This document shows, piece by piece, positions 32,489-40,413 of a DNA stretch of 64,000 nt. Position 1 is the stretch's first letter. The number at the start of each line of letters is the position of its first letter. The position numbers and the translations under genes were made by a program. The stretch lies in assembly GCF_020329435.1 (NCBI RefSeq), contig NZ_JAGKJK010000009.1, positions 1 to 64,000 on the forward strand, given 5' to 3'. The DNA comes from Bradyrhizobium hereditatis (GTDB lineage: Bacteria > Pseudomonadota > Alphaproteobacteria > Rhizobiales > Xanthobacteraceae). The notes under the pieces were generated by a model. It saw only the letters and a list, made by a program, of their open reading frames with translations, ran no database searches and was not told the DNA's origin.

Positions 32489-32752
32489 CTGCTCAGCCCA
32501 GAGGCGCCATTAGCACGGACATTCATCACAACCTACGCGACCGGCTTTTGCTCTGTGGGACAGTTATTCGGCGGAAATGCCCTAATCGCGTTCAGATGCG
32601 GTCACGTTCCTTTGGGCGAGGTATCAACCTGCTCCACGTTGATGATGGTGCGACATCAATTTCAACGTTCGCGTTTATTCCCTTGAAGTGCAAGCCGACG
32701 GTGTCCGTTCATTGGGCGAACCAGACGTGGCCCTAAGCACGCCGACCTTCCG

Positions 32753-32850
32753 TGGTCCGAAAGCCAGATCACCAAGCTCAAGCTTCGTGAAACGTCAAAT
32801 GTACGGGCGCGCGAAATCGATGCTTTCTAACGCACCTCGTCGGCGCAATC
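32753..32850 (+). pseudogene. Remnant of an ISL3-family transposase C-terminus
   Basis: One frame reads WSESQITKLKL and the next reads FVKRQMYGRAKSMLSNAP. Together they reproduce the ISL3-type transposase ending WSxxQxxxLKxxKRQMYGRA. Only about 30 residues survive, split by a frameshift, and no inverted repeats were recognised. It marks past IS activity between the Msr operon and the minus-strand genes. Confidence 0.6.
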
Positions 32851-32908
32851 TGAACCGCAGCTACACCGAATTTGCGTCAGAGTTCCTTTGGCCTGACTTC
32901 TACCGGAA

Positions 32909-33211
32909 CTACTCTCGTACGTGAAGCTGGCTCGCATGCGCGGTGCAGATCTGGTTGCGGAACCGCCGCGCGAGGACCAGGATGATCGCGAGGGCGATCA
33001 TGTTCACGAGCTGTGTGACCATGAACACGGCATCGCCGATGGTGATCGAGTGGGCGAGAAAGACCGCTGACGACAACACCCATAACGCGTAGGCGCGCTC
33101 GCTGATTCCGGCGGAGCAACCCTCAGTCCAGAGGTGCCAGATCTGAGGGGCGTAGGCGCCGATGACAAGCCCGGTCCCAATATAGCCGATGACGGACAGC
33201 AAGTGTTCCAT
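32909..33211 (-). CDS. SemiSWEET / PQ-loop small membrane protein
   Basis: The start is 33211 (MEHLLSVIGYIGTGLVIGAY) because GAGGGCGAAGAG precedes it. The 100-residue protein has three membrane helices and the PQ motif in GAYAPQIWHLWTEGCSAGIS. ALWVLSSAVFLAHSITIGDA and VNMIALAIILVLARRF follow. It is the right size for a bacterial SemiSWEET, which works as a homodimeric facilitator for sugars or other small solutes. The substrate is unknown. It is the last gene on the minus strand after the flavin reductase, with an 86-bp gap that lacks an obvious terminator. Confidence 0.8.
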   Translation of the reverse strand: MEHLLSVIGYIGTGLVIGAYAPQIWHLWTEGCSAGISERAYALWVLSSAVFLAHSITIGDAVFMVTQLVNMIALAIILVLARRFRNQICTAHASQLHVRE

Positions 33212-33297
33212 ACTCTTCGCCCTCGTTGCTGGACTAACAAGTGAAGCGCTCTCCAATCGGAAAATTGGACGTCATGATTCAAAGCAGCGCAGTGCTG

Positions 33298-34050
33298 CTA
33301 ACCGCCAAATCGCTCGGTGCGGATCGTCTCTGGAATCAGACCTAAATCCAGAAGATGACCAGTGACAGCTTCCACGAAACGATCTGAGCCGCACACAAAG
33401 GTCAATCGGGGGGCAGCGCCAAGCCTCGCCAGCGTGGCCTTGAGCAGTGGCAGATCGATCCTGCGGCCAGCGTCCTGCGGACGCCAAGCGGCATCCCTGG
33501 ATTGGCTTAGCAGAAGAGTGAAATTAGCGTCCGCCGCATCGAGCTCGATCAACTCCTCACGAAAGATCACGTCGTCCCATGTGCGTGCCGCGTTGAGAAG
33601 AACGGCGAGGATTTCGGTACCCACCGCGGCGCGATGGCGCAGGATCGACATGAGCGGCGCGATCCCGGAACCGCCACCGATGAGAAGGAGGGGTCCGCCA
33701 TCCTCGGGATTCCACGCAAAGTGACCGCCGAAGGGGCCGCGGATCTCAATCGTATCGCCTACCTTGGCAACATCGTGAAGAAAGGGGGACACCTCGCCGC
33801 CCTCAAGGCGCTCGACGACGAGCTCGTAAAGCCCCTCGAGTCCTGGCGCAGATGCGACTGAGTAGCTTCGCTGTGCCACATATCCATCCTGCGCGGTAAG
33901 CCGGACGTCGAGATGCTGGCCAGCCTGAAATGAACGCCAGTTCTGGGGGCGAAGGAAGAAGCTCGACACACTCGTCGTTTGGCGCCGGATACGTTCGATC
34001 ACGGCCTCTTGCCATGGAACGTGAACCGCCTGAATGACCGCGCCCGTCAT
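33298..34050 (-). CDS. FAD/NAD(P)-binding ferredoxin-reductase-type oxidoreductase
   Basis: The start at 34050 lies 2 bp after the stop of the upstream molybdoenzyme gene. The 250-residue protein has the FAD-binding RSYSVASAPG (RxYS), GPFGGHFAW, the NAD(P)-binding LLLIGGGSGIAPLMSILRHR and the C-terminal LTFVCGSDRFVEAVTGHLLD. It is a ferredoxin-NADP reductase-like flavoprotein without an iron-sulfur domain. Tight coupling with the sulfite-oxidase-like protein suggests it supplies electrons to that Mo-protein from NAD(P)H, replacing a membrane haem partner such as MsrQ. That pairing is an inference from gene order. Confidence 0.9.
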   Translation of the reverse strand: MTGAVIQAVHVPWQEAVIERIRRQTTSVSSFFLRPQNWRSFQAGQHLDVRLTAQDGYVAQRSYSVASAPGLEGLYELVVERLEGGEVSPFLHDVAKVGDTIEIRGPFGGHFAWNPEDGGPLLLIGGGSGIAPLMSILRHRAAVGTEILAVLLNAARTWDDVIFREELIELDAADANFTLLLSQSRDAAWRPQDAGRRIDLPLLKATLARLGAAPRLTFVCGSDRFVEAVTGHLLDLGLIPETIRTERFGG

Positions 34051-34052
34051 GG

Positions 34053-34658
34053 TCAATCGCCCGAGTAGCGCTGCTCGCGCCACGGATCGCCATAGATGTG
34101 ATAACCACGCAGCTCCCAGAAACCGGCCTCATCGCGTTCCGTGAACTGAAGTCCATTGACCCACTTCGCCGATTTCCAGAAGTAGAGATGCGGGACGAGG
34201 AGCCTTGCCGGACTGCCATGATCTGAGGTCAGCGGCTTGCCGTCATAGTGTGTTGCGATCATGGCTTTGCCACCAATGAGGTCGACCACCGGCACGTTGG
34301 TCGAGTAGCCATCATATGAATGCGCCAGTGCATGGGATGTTGGTGGCTCGAGACCGGCGTCAGCGAGCAGATCATCGATCAGGACGCCGCTCCACGATGT
34401 ATTCAGTTTTGACCACTTGGTGACGCAGTGGATGTCGCGAGTCATCTTAGTCTGCGGCAGAGCATTGAACTCCGCCCATGTCAAACGCTTCACCGGGCGT
34501 GGACCGATTTTGAGAGTGAACGACCAGTTCTCAAGCGAGACTCGCGGAGTCGGGCCAGCCGAGAGAACAGGGAAATCCCGGACAAGGTGTTGCCCGGGCG
34601 GAATTCGATCTGACTGATCTGATGCGGGCGGGTTGCCAGCAAATCCACGTGTCACCAT
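34053..34658 (-). CDS. Sulfite-oxidase-like molybdopterin oxidoreductase (MsrP/YedY-related)
   Basis: The 201-residue protein lacks a signal peptide and consists of a single oxidoreductase molybdopterin domain. RDIHCVTKWSKLNTSWSGVL carries the Mo-ligand Cys. PVVDLIGGKAMIATHYDGKP, LTSDHGSPARLLVPHLYFWK and SAKWVNGLQFTERDEAGFWE are the family's substrate and cofactor loops. It is short relative to MsrP (~300 aa) and probably cytoplasmic. Its partner is the flavoprotein immediately downstream. A role in sulfoxide or N-oxide reduction is plausible given the surrounding methionine sulfoxide reductases but is not demonstrated by sequence. Confidence 0.9.
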   Translation of the reverse strand: MVTRGFAGNPPASDQSDRIPPGQHLVRDFPVLSAGPTPRVSLENWSFTLKIGPRPVKRLTWAEFNALPQTKMTRDIHCVTKWSKLNTSWSGVLIDDLLADAGLEPPTSHALAHSYDGYSTNVPVVDLIGGKAMIATHYDGKPLTSDHGSPARLLVPHLYFWKSAKWVNGLQFTERDEAGFWELRGYHIYGDPWREQRYSGD

Positions 34659-34745
34659 AACAATGCTCCTCGATTTTTTGCTGGTCGCGCTTGCAGTTCT
34701 GAGCGCGATACCAGCGGCGCCCCGCCAACTTAGAATTTGTTGCGT

Positions 34746-35318
34746 CTATCGCTTAAGTGGCGGGTATCCCTCTACGTAAACCCAATCAGTTGCTTGTGCG
34801 GGCGCATGACACGACTGGCAATCGGTTTTGTAATCGGTGGAAGTTGTTTTCGCTGGGTTGTTGGCTTCGAACCACGACCAGCCCCAACCGTCTCCCCACA
34901 GTTTGTTGGCCGGATTTCGATTGCTGCTGTCCTTTAGCATGATAAACCAACCCTTCAGGGTCCCAGCCCGACTCACCGCACCAGTCGTCATTTGCTCAGT
35001 GGCGGCTTCAAAGACTTCTTTGACAAGGACGGCACCCTCCGGAAATCGTCCAGTCTTTAGATAAGAGTCAATTACTCCAGGTGACGCATAGACAGCATGG
35101 ATCTCCTTTGAGCCTTGTCCTTGATCGGCAGCTACCGCCCAACTCCCTAGCATTTGATAACTGGACCGATAACCCTTCGGCACATGCAGATTTCCATCGG
35201 CATCTGCTATGGCCTTCTCGTTACTTTCTGCACCCCCACCAATTAGCCCCCCAACCACGGCGATCGCCACTAAGGCTGCTCCTGCAATCCAATTTATCAC
35301 GACGTTGGCGTTCTTCAC
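34746..35318 (-). CDS. Cytochrome P460 family c-type haem protein
   Basis: The start is the GTG at 35318 with AAGGAG 8 bp upstream (VKNANVVINWIAGAALVAIA). The 190-residue precursor has a signal-anchor. The body is typical of cytochrome P460 (DADGNLHVPKGYRSSYQMLG, IHAVYASPGVIDSYLKTGRF, GWFIMLKDSSNRNPANKLWG). The haem site CQSCHAPAQATDWVYVEGYP lies near the C-terminus, as in the family. Members oxidise hydroxylamine or NO or detoxify them in the periplasm. It is preceded by a four-unit tandem operator (site E) 103 bp upstream and is divergent from the second STAND regulator. Confidence 0.9.
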   Translation of the reverse strand: MKNANVVINWIAGAALVAIAVVGGLIGGGAESNEKAIADADGNLHVPKGYRSSYQMLGSWAVAADQGQGSKEIHAVYASPGVIDSYLKTGRFPEGAVLVKEVFEAATEQMTTGAVSRAGTLKGWFIMLKDSSNRNPANKLWGDGWGWSWFEANNPAKTTSTDYKTDCQSCHAPAQATDWVYVEGYPPLKR

Positions 35319-35420
35319 GGTCTGTCTCCTTATGACGACGCCACCGGCGATACCACTTGTACCCCCGCCAGCGCGACGGGTCGGTAAGGCCGAGCCGACA
35401 TTGGTGCAGAAGCCGGCAAA

Positions 35421-35460
35421 CCGCTCGTTAAGCATTGTTAGACGCTGTTAGCTGTTGCCA
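35421..35460 (-). promoter_or_regulatory. Site E: four-unit tandem operator array upstream of cytochrome P460
   Basis: The minus-strand units TGGCAACAGC, TAACAGCGTC, TAACAATGCT and TAACGAGCGG abut with exact 10-bp spacing. TAACAGCGTC is identical to the corresponding unit of site A. It ends 103 bp before the GTG of the P460 gene and is the best-preserved four-unit array. Confidence 0.82.
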
Positions 35461-36284
35461 TCAGCGACGGGCGCAGCGCCGAGACACTCGCTTAATTTGG
35501 ACGTTCTCCGCGCGCGCATGAACCGCTCAGGGCTATCGGTCGTTATTGCCGGTCGAGCCCAATTCCCTGGAGCTGAGGGTTTCCCTGGCGGGGGTTCAAA
35601 CACTTCGCCAGACCGGCGACGGACCCTCCGTCCCGATAGCAAGCACAATGAAGATGATTTGGCCACGACCTGGGCTGTGCAACTGGGACTCTCCGACTCG
35701 CCCGCCAGCTAACGCACAGGGGCCGCGCGCCAGACGCGGCTGCCGCCATGGCATCCCGCACGAACATCGAGTAGGATCGTCGCAAGTCACATCGCGCGCG
35801 TACACGCGCAAAGCGTCACGGCGTAACTGCAGGCTTCTATCTAGTGGACGTGACGACCGGGCGGCTGGGCAAAATTGCTGAATTTATTGACAATGGTGAG
35901 CTCAAGACACGAACGGTGCAGTCGTTCCTCTAGCCGATGCGCGAGATGCCCATCTGATGTTGGAATGCCGGCGACTGCAACCCAAACGAAAAATCATCAT
36001 CAGTGTGGAACAGGCTGAAGATGTACGCCAAGCTAGGTGACAGCGTCGGGGCACCTAGATTTTCCGAAGAGCAATTTTGGCCGACGCCGAGAGCATGATA
36101 CCGAGGCACGGCTTTCGTTTACCCGGCAGCGGCGCTTAACTGCGCTCAATCAACTGCTTCCCGAGTCGGACTTTTCTGGCCTATCAAGTATTTCACAGTC
36201 AACGATGGATTGACTGCAGTGCTTTTCAACCCGTTACTGAGGTGGTAAGTTGCTCGTCCTTGGCCTCAAAGGGGCGAGCCAACG
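35461..36284. other. Long intergenic region with gene remnants
   Basis: The region lies between the P460 promoter and the second STAND regulator. Apart from the oxidoreductase remnant at 35818-36040, I see only short overlapping frames without ribosome sites. An aattccctgg / gtttccctgg pair at 35561-35589 recalls the attccctg repeats at 44.7 kb. The last ~245 bp should hold the regulator's promoter. Confidence 0.4.
35818..36040 (+). pseudogene. Remnant of an MDR-family (zinc-type alcohol dehydrogenase / quinone oxidoreductase) C-terminus
   Basis: The first frame reads GVTAGFYLVDVTTGRLGKIA and EFIDNGELKTRTVQ. A shift leads to VVPLADARDAHLMLECRRLQ and PKRKIIISVEQ. This is the characteristic end of NADP-dependent MDR oxidoreductases (DVT-RL..I-F-GEL, V.PLADAR.AH.ML, GKI-L). 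The N-terminal ~250 residues and the catalytic part are missing. Confidence 0.6.
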
Positions 36285-39206
36285 ATGGCACCTAGCAGAG
36301 GCGACCGTGATCATTCTTCTGCATCCGTCACGGAAAGTGACGGACGCAATCACGTGAGCGGGGTTACTTTCGCGTTTGGCCCGTTCCGCCTTTCCCCGCG
36401 GCAGCAACTACTGCTCCAAGGCGATAATCCAGTTCCACTCGGAAGTCGAGCCTTTGAAATTCTCGTTGCATTGGTTGAGCGCGCCGGCGAAGTAGTCGAC
36501 AAAGATGAACTCATTGCTCGCGTGTGGTCTGGTCTCACCGTCGAGGAATCGAATCTTCGAGCTCAAATCAATGCTGTGCGGCGCGCACTCGCGGAGGGCG
36601 GCACGGGCGAAAACTACATCGTCACGGTGCCTGGTCGGGGGTATCGCTTTGTTGCGGCGGTAGCACGGTCCACGAGCGATGCGGCCCAACCATTCACCGC
36701 CGCCGGCCCTAAGGGACACAACTTTCCTGACCGCCTCACACGACCGATCGGCCGCGACGATATCGTTGCAATGGTAAGCAGTCGATTGCCGAGAGGACGC
36801 TTCGTCACAATTGTCGGACCAGGCGGAATTGGCAAGACCACAGTTGCTCTCGCGGTCGCCGACAGACTGATTACCGCTTACAAAGACGGTGGACGTCTTG
36901 TTGACCTTGCTCCCCTCAGCGATCCCCAGCTTGTGCCGAGCGCACTCGCCGCAGTGCTTGGTGTCGCCGTCCGCTCAGAGAATCCATATCCCGCACTGAC
37001 CTCCTTTTTGAAAGACAGGCAGATGCTGCTCCTGTTCGACAATTGCGAGCATGTCCTGCTGGCAGCCGCAGCGTTGGCCGAAGAACTCTTGAAAGGGGCA
37101 CCGGGTATTCACGTCCTTGCTACCAGTCGAGAACCCTTGCGCGCCGAAGATGAGCGCGTGCAGCGCCTTCCGCCACTGGAGACCGCCCCTACCGAGCCGG
37201 GACTAACAGTCACAGAAGCGCTTAGCTACCCGGCAGTACAGCTCTTTGTCGAGCGGGCGGCAGCAACCGCCGGCGGATACGAACTCAAGGATGAAGATAT
37301 CCCAATTGTCGCGCAGATCTGCCGTCGGCTCGATGGAATCGCGCTAGCAATCGAACTCGCTGCGAGTCGCGTTGACGCCTTTGGAGTTCGCGGAGTATCC
37401 AGTCGCCTAGATGATCGATTTCATCTGTTGTCACGCGGCCGGCGGACCGCCCTGCCACGGCATCAGACGTTGCGTGCGGCGTTCGATTGGAGCTATGAAC
37501 TGCTCTCCGAAACCGAACGCTTCGTCATGCGCCGGCTGGGCGTGTTTGCTGGACGCTTTACGATGGACGCTGCAACGGCAATCGCTGGAGACGGCACAAC
37601 CACCGCACACGAAATAGACGATGTCATAGCCGATCTTGTCGAGAAGTCACTGGTCATCGCGGATGTGGGAGGTGCGAAAGTATTCTATCGGCTAACAGAA
37701 ACAGCACGAGCCTACGCGCTGAATAGGTTAACTGAGGAAGAAACGCAAGCCGTAAGAAGACGACACGCGCTTTACCAACTCGATCGGTTCGAGCGTGCCC
37801 ATGCAGAGTGGGATACGTGGCCCACGCTCGAATGGTTGTCGGCCTATGCTCAGCAGATCGACGATCTTCGCAACGCGCTGGACTGGGCCTTTTCGCCAAA
37901 CGGCGATGTTGGCGTCGGTATAGAGCTCACGGTCGCCGCGTCGCCCCTTTGGTTCGAAATGTCGTTGATGGAGGAATGCCGCGCGCGCGCCGAACGTGCT
38001 CTAGTCACACTCGGGGAAAGTACGACGAAAAATGATCGACGCCGGATGCAACTCTGTGCTGCGGTTGCCTGGTCGCAGATGTACACAACGGCATCGGTCC
38101 GAGACACGGAAGTGGCGTGGACGACTGCTTTCGAAATCGCGGAGGCATTGGATGATACTGACTACCGTTTACGAGCGCTCTGGGGAATGTGGGCTTCGCG
38201 AGTTAATAGGGGAGAGTTCGGCGAAGCTCTTACTATTGCGAAGCGCTTTTCTTCGGTTGCCGACAAGACCGGTGATGTCAATGATCGATTGCTCGGTGAC
38301 CGATTGACAGGTGCGACGCTGCATTTCCTAGGCAGACAATCGAGTGCGCGACAGCACATTGAGCGGATGCTTGCGAGCTACGTTACCCCGGTCCGTCGCT
38401 CACATGCGGTACGCTTTCAATTCGACCAACGGGTGACGGCACGCATCACGCTCGCGCGAGTACCATGGCTACAAGGGTTTGCGAATCAGGCGTTACGCTG
38501 CATCCAGATTAACGTCGACGAGGCTCTTTCGATCAATCACAGGCTTTCGCTCTGCAACGCGCTTGTTCAAGCAGCGCGCCCGGTTGCGCTCATGGCTGGC
38601 GATCTGATGGCGGCGGAGCGTTACATAAAGATGCTGCTCGATCAAACTGCCAGCGATGAGCTTGATATCTGGCGCGCTTACGGTCGCTGTTTCGAAGGAG
38701 AACTGGACGTCAAGCGCGGCGCCGCTGCCGGATTACAGCAGCTTAAAGCTGGTATCGACGAGCTGCGTCGAGCCAGATTCGTCCAGTATCTCACGACGTT
38801 CCTGGGCGCGCTGGCCGAGGGGCTGGCGGTCGCCGGAGACGCCCTGTTGGCCAAGGACACGATCGATGAAGCGATCGTACGAAGCGAGCAAAGCGCGGAG
38901 CGCTGGTGCAGCCCAGAGCTTTTGCGGATCAGGGGTGTAGTCGTTTTGCAGCGGGACGTTAGTCATGCCGCGGGCAAGGCCGAGGAAGACTTCTTGGAGT
39001 CGATTGAGCTAGCCCGGACGCAGGAGGCTCTCGCGTGGGAGCTGCGCACCACAACAAGTCTAGCACGACTGCGGCGGGATCAGGGGAGGATTGGCGAAGC
39101 GTACGAGCTGCTCGCGCCGATCTATAGTCGCTTTACCGAAGGGTACGAAACCAACGATCTTACAGTGGCGAAGGTTCTGCTGGATGAACTCTCGGGACAA
39201 CGTTAG
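36285..39206 (+). CDS. Winged-helix STAND-type ATPase transcriptional regulator (second paralogue)
   Basis: The 973-residue protein has the same layout as the regulator at 16413. A winged helix lies at ~30-125 (VPLGSRAFEILVALVERAGE, DELIARVWSGLTVEESNLRA, YIVTVPGRGYRFVAAV). Walker A is GPGGIGKTTVALAV (~178) and Walker B MLLLFDNCEHVL, followed by SREPLRAEDERVQRLPPLE, RRLDGIALAIELAASRVDAF and LRAAFDWSYELLSETERFVM. A ~450-residue TPR-like C-terminus ends YSRFTEGYETNDLTVAKVLL, closely like YARFTEGFETADLKAARELL in the first paralogue. It is divergent from cytochrome P460 (site E) and upstream of an HSL-type hydrolase. Confidence 0.9.
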   Translation: MAPSRGDRDHSSASVTESDGRNHVSGVTFAFGPFRLSPRQQLLLQGDNPVPLGSRAFEILVALVERAGEVVDKDELIARVWSGLTVEESNLRAQINAVRRALAEGGTGENYIVTVPGRGYRFVAAVARSTSDAAQPFTAAGPKGHNFPDRLTRPIGRDDIVAMVSSRLPRGRFVTIVGPGGIGKTTVALAVADRLITAYKDGGRLVDLAPLSDPQLVPSALAAVLGVAVRSENPYPALTSFLKDRQMLLLFDNCEHVLLAAAALAEELLKGAPGIHVLATSREPLRAEDERVQRLPPLETAPTEPGLTVTEALSYPAVQLFVERAAATAGGYELKDEDIPIVAQICRRLDGIALAIELAASRVDAFGVRGVSSRLDDRFHLLSRGRRTALPRHQTLRAAFDWSYELLSETERFVMRRLGVFAGRFTMDAATAIAGDGTTTAHEIDDVIADLVEKSLVIADVGGAKVFYRLTETARAYALNRLTEEETQAVRRRHALYQLDRFERAHAEWDTWPTLEWLSAYAQQIDDLRNALDWAFSPNGDVGVGIELTVAASPLWFEMSLMEECRARAERALVTLGESTTKNDRRRMQLCAAVAWSQMYTTASVRDTEVAWTTAFEIAEALDDTDYRLRALWGMWASRVNRGEFGEALTIAKRFSSVADKTGDVNDRLLGDRLTGATLHFLGRQSSARQHIERMLASYVTPVRRSHAVRFQFDQRVTARITLARVPWLQGFANQALRCIQINVDEALSINHRLSLCNALVQAARPVALMAGDLMAAERYIKMLLDQTASDELDIWRAYGRCFEGELDVKRGAAAGLQQLKAGIDELRRARFVQYLTTFLGALAEGLAVAGDALLAKDTIDEAIVRSEQSAERWCSPELLRIRGVVVLQRDVSHAAGKAEEDFLESIELARTQEALAWELRTTTSLARLRRDQGRIGEAYELLAPIYSRFTEGYETNDLTVAKVLLDELSGQR

Positions 39207-39242
39207 CTAGGACTGGGTCCATTTCACGTTCCCGTGGAAATT

Positions 39243-39286
39243 TCACGAAAATTCACAATGCTTCGCGGGGCGATTTCACGCCCCGC
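39243..39286 (+). promoter_or_regulatory. Site G (variant): degenerate tandem units plus hairpin upstream of the HSL-family hydrolase
   Basis: TCACGAAAAT, TCACAATGCT and TCGCGGGGCG abut at 10-bp spacing. The middle unit differs from TAACAATGCT of site E by one base. The array overlaps a perfect hairpin GCGGGGCG-atttca-CGCCCCGC (39265-39286) that could terminate the regulator transcript. It ends 108 bp before the hydrolase start. It is weaker than sites A-F and may bind the second regulator. Confidence 0.45.
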
Positions 39287-39380
39287 CGGGATCTTAGCGA
39301 GAATTCACAACGTTTGGTTGGGATTTTGTCGTGGGAGCGCTCATGATGACTGGCGAGCGCTACTTCTCGGATGAATATCG

Positions 39381-40358
39381 ATGCCACAGAAAGCCGCACC
39401 AACAAATATCCCCGAGGAAGCGTTGCTTGAGCCTCTGACACAGCAGTTTGTCGAGGCAATCGCCGACTGCCCGGTTATGTGCGAACTGTCTCCAAAAGAC
39501 GCACGACGCATTCTGAGGGATACGCAGTCAGGCATCATCGGCAAGCCAGCCGCACATTTGGAGGATATGGTTGTGCCTACCGGCCCCACCGGACCGGTTC
39601 CAGTTCGCATCGTTCGACCGGAGAGAGGAAGTGAAACGTTACCCGCATTGATATACGTTCATGGTGGCGGCTGGATTGTCGGCGACAAGGAAACACACGA
39701 CCGTTTGATTCGCGAAATCGCGGTCGGTGCGCACGTTGCGTTGTTTTTCGTAGATTACGATCGCTCGCCGGAGGCGAAATATCCCGTAGCAATTGAGCAA
39801 GTCTACGCCGTCACCAAATACCTGGTAGAACATGCCAGGCTTTTTGGGATCGATCCAACGCGCCTCGCCATCGTTGGCGACGGCGTTGGCGGCAACATGG
39901 CCGCCGCTGTCACTCTCATGGCGAAAGAGCGGCGTGGTCCCAAGATAGATGTGCAGGTGCTGTTCTATCCCGCTGTCAGCTCAATGTTCGACACCGCGTC
40001 CTACGCCTTGTTCGCAAATGGTCCGTGGCTGACCAAGCAAGCAATGGAATCGTCCTGGAAAGCCTATCTTCCGGACGCCGCCGCGCGTAAGCAGATCACC
40101 GCTGCACCACTCAATGCCTCGATTGATCAGCTGATGGGCCTTCCGGATGCACTCATCATAGTCGCCGAGAATGATGTGCTCCGTGATGAAGGCGAGTGCT
40201 ACGCGCGCAAATTGGTCTGCGCGGGGGTACGTGTCACCTCCACGAGATACAACGGCACCATTCACGACTTCGTCATGCTCAACGCATTGGCCGATACTCC
40301 TGCGGCCCGAGGCGCTATTGCGCAGACGAACGCACTTCTCCGCTCCATTCTTGAATGA
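39381..40358 (+). CDS. HSL-family alpha/beta hydrolase with a substituted nucleophile
   Basis: The 325-residue protein has the hormone-sensitive-lipase fold: oxyanion motif YVHGGGWIVGD, DYDRSPEAKYPVAIEQVYAV, then IVGDGVGGNMAAAVTLMAKE where the family has GDSxGGN. The catalytic acid (ENDVLRDEGE) and His (NGTIHDFVMLNALA) are in place. Only the nucleophile Ser is Gly (codon GGC; Ser AGC is one transition away). As written it should not be an active esterase by the standard mechanism, so it is either a binding or sensory derivative or a recent loss. There is no signal peptide, unlike the other hydrolases here. It lies between STAND regulators two and three. Confidence 0.88.
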   Translation: MPQKAAPTNIPEEALLEPLTQQFVEAIADCPVMCELSPKDARRILRDTQSGIIGKPAAHLEDMVVPTGPTGPVPVRIVRPERGSETLPALIYVHGGGWIVGDKETHDRLIREIAVGAHVALFFVDYDRSPEAKYPVAIEQVYAVTKYLVEHARLFGIDPTRLAIVGDGVGGNMAAAVTLMAKERRGPKIDVQVLFYPAVSSMFDTASYALFANGPWLTKQAMESSWKAYLPDAAARKQITAAPLNASIDQLMGLPDALIIVAENDVLRDEGECYARKLVCAGVRVTSTRYNGTIHDFVMLNALADTPAARGAIAQTNALLRSILE

Positions 40359-40413
40359 AAGATTTAGCCGCGCAGCAGACTTGTCAGAGACCTATGACCG
40401 ACAGTGACGGTTA

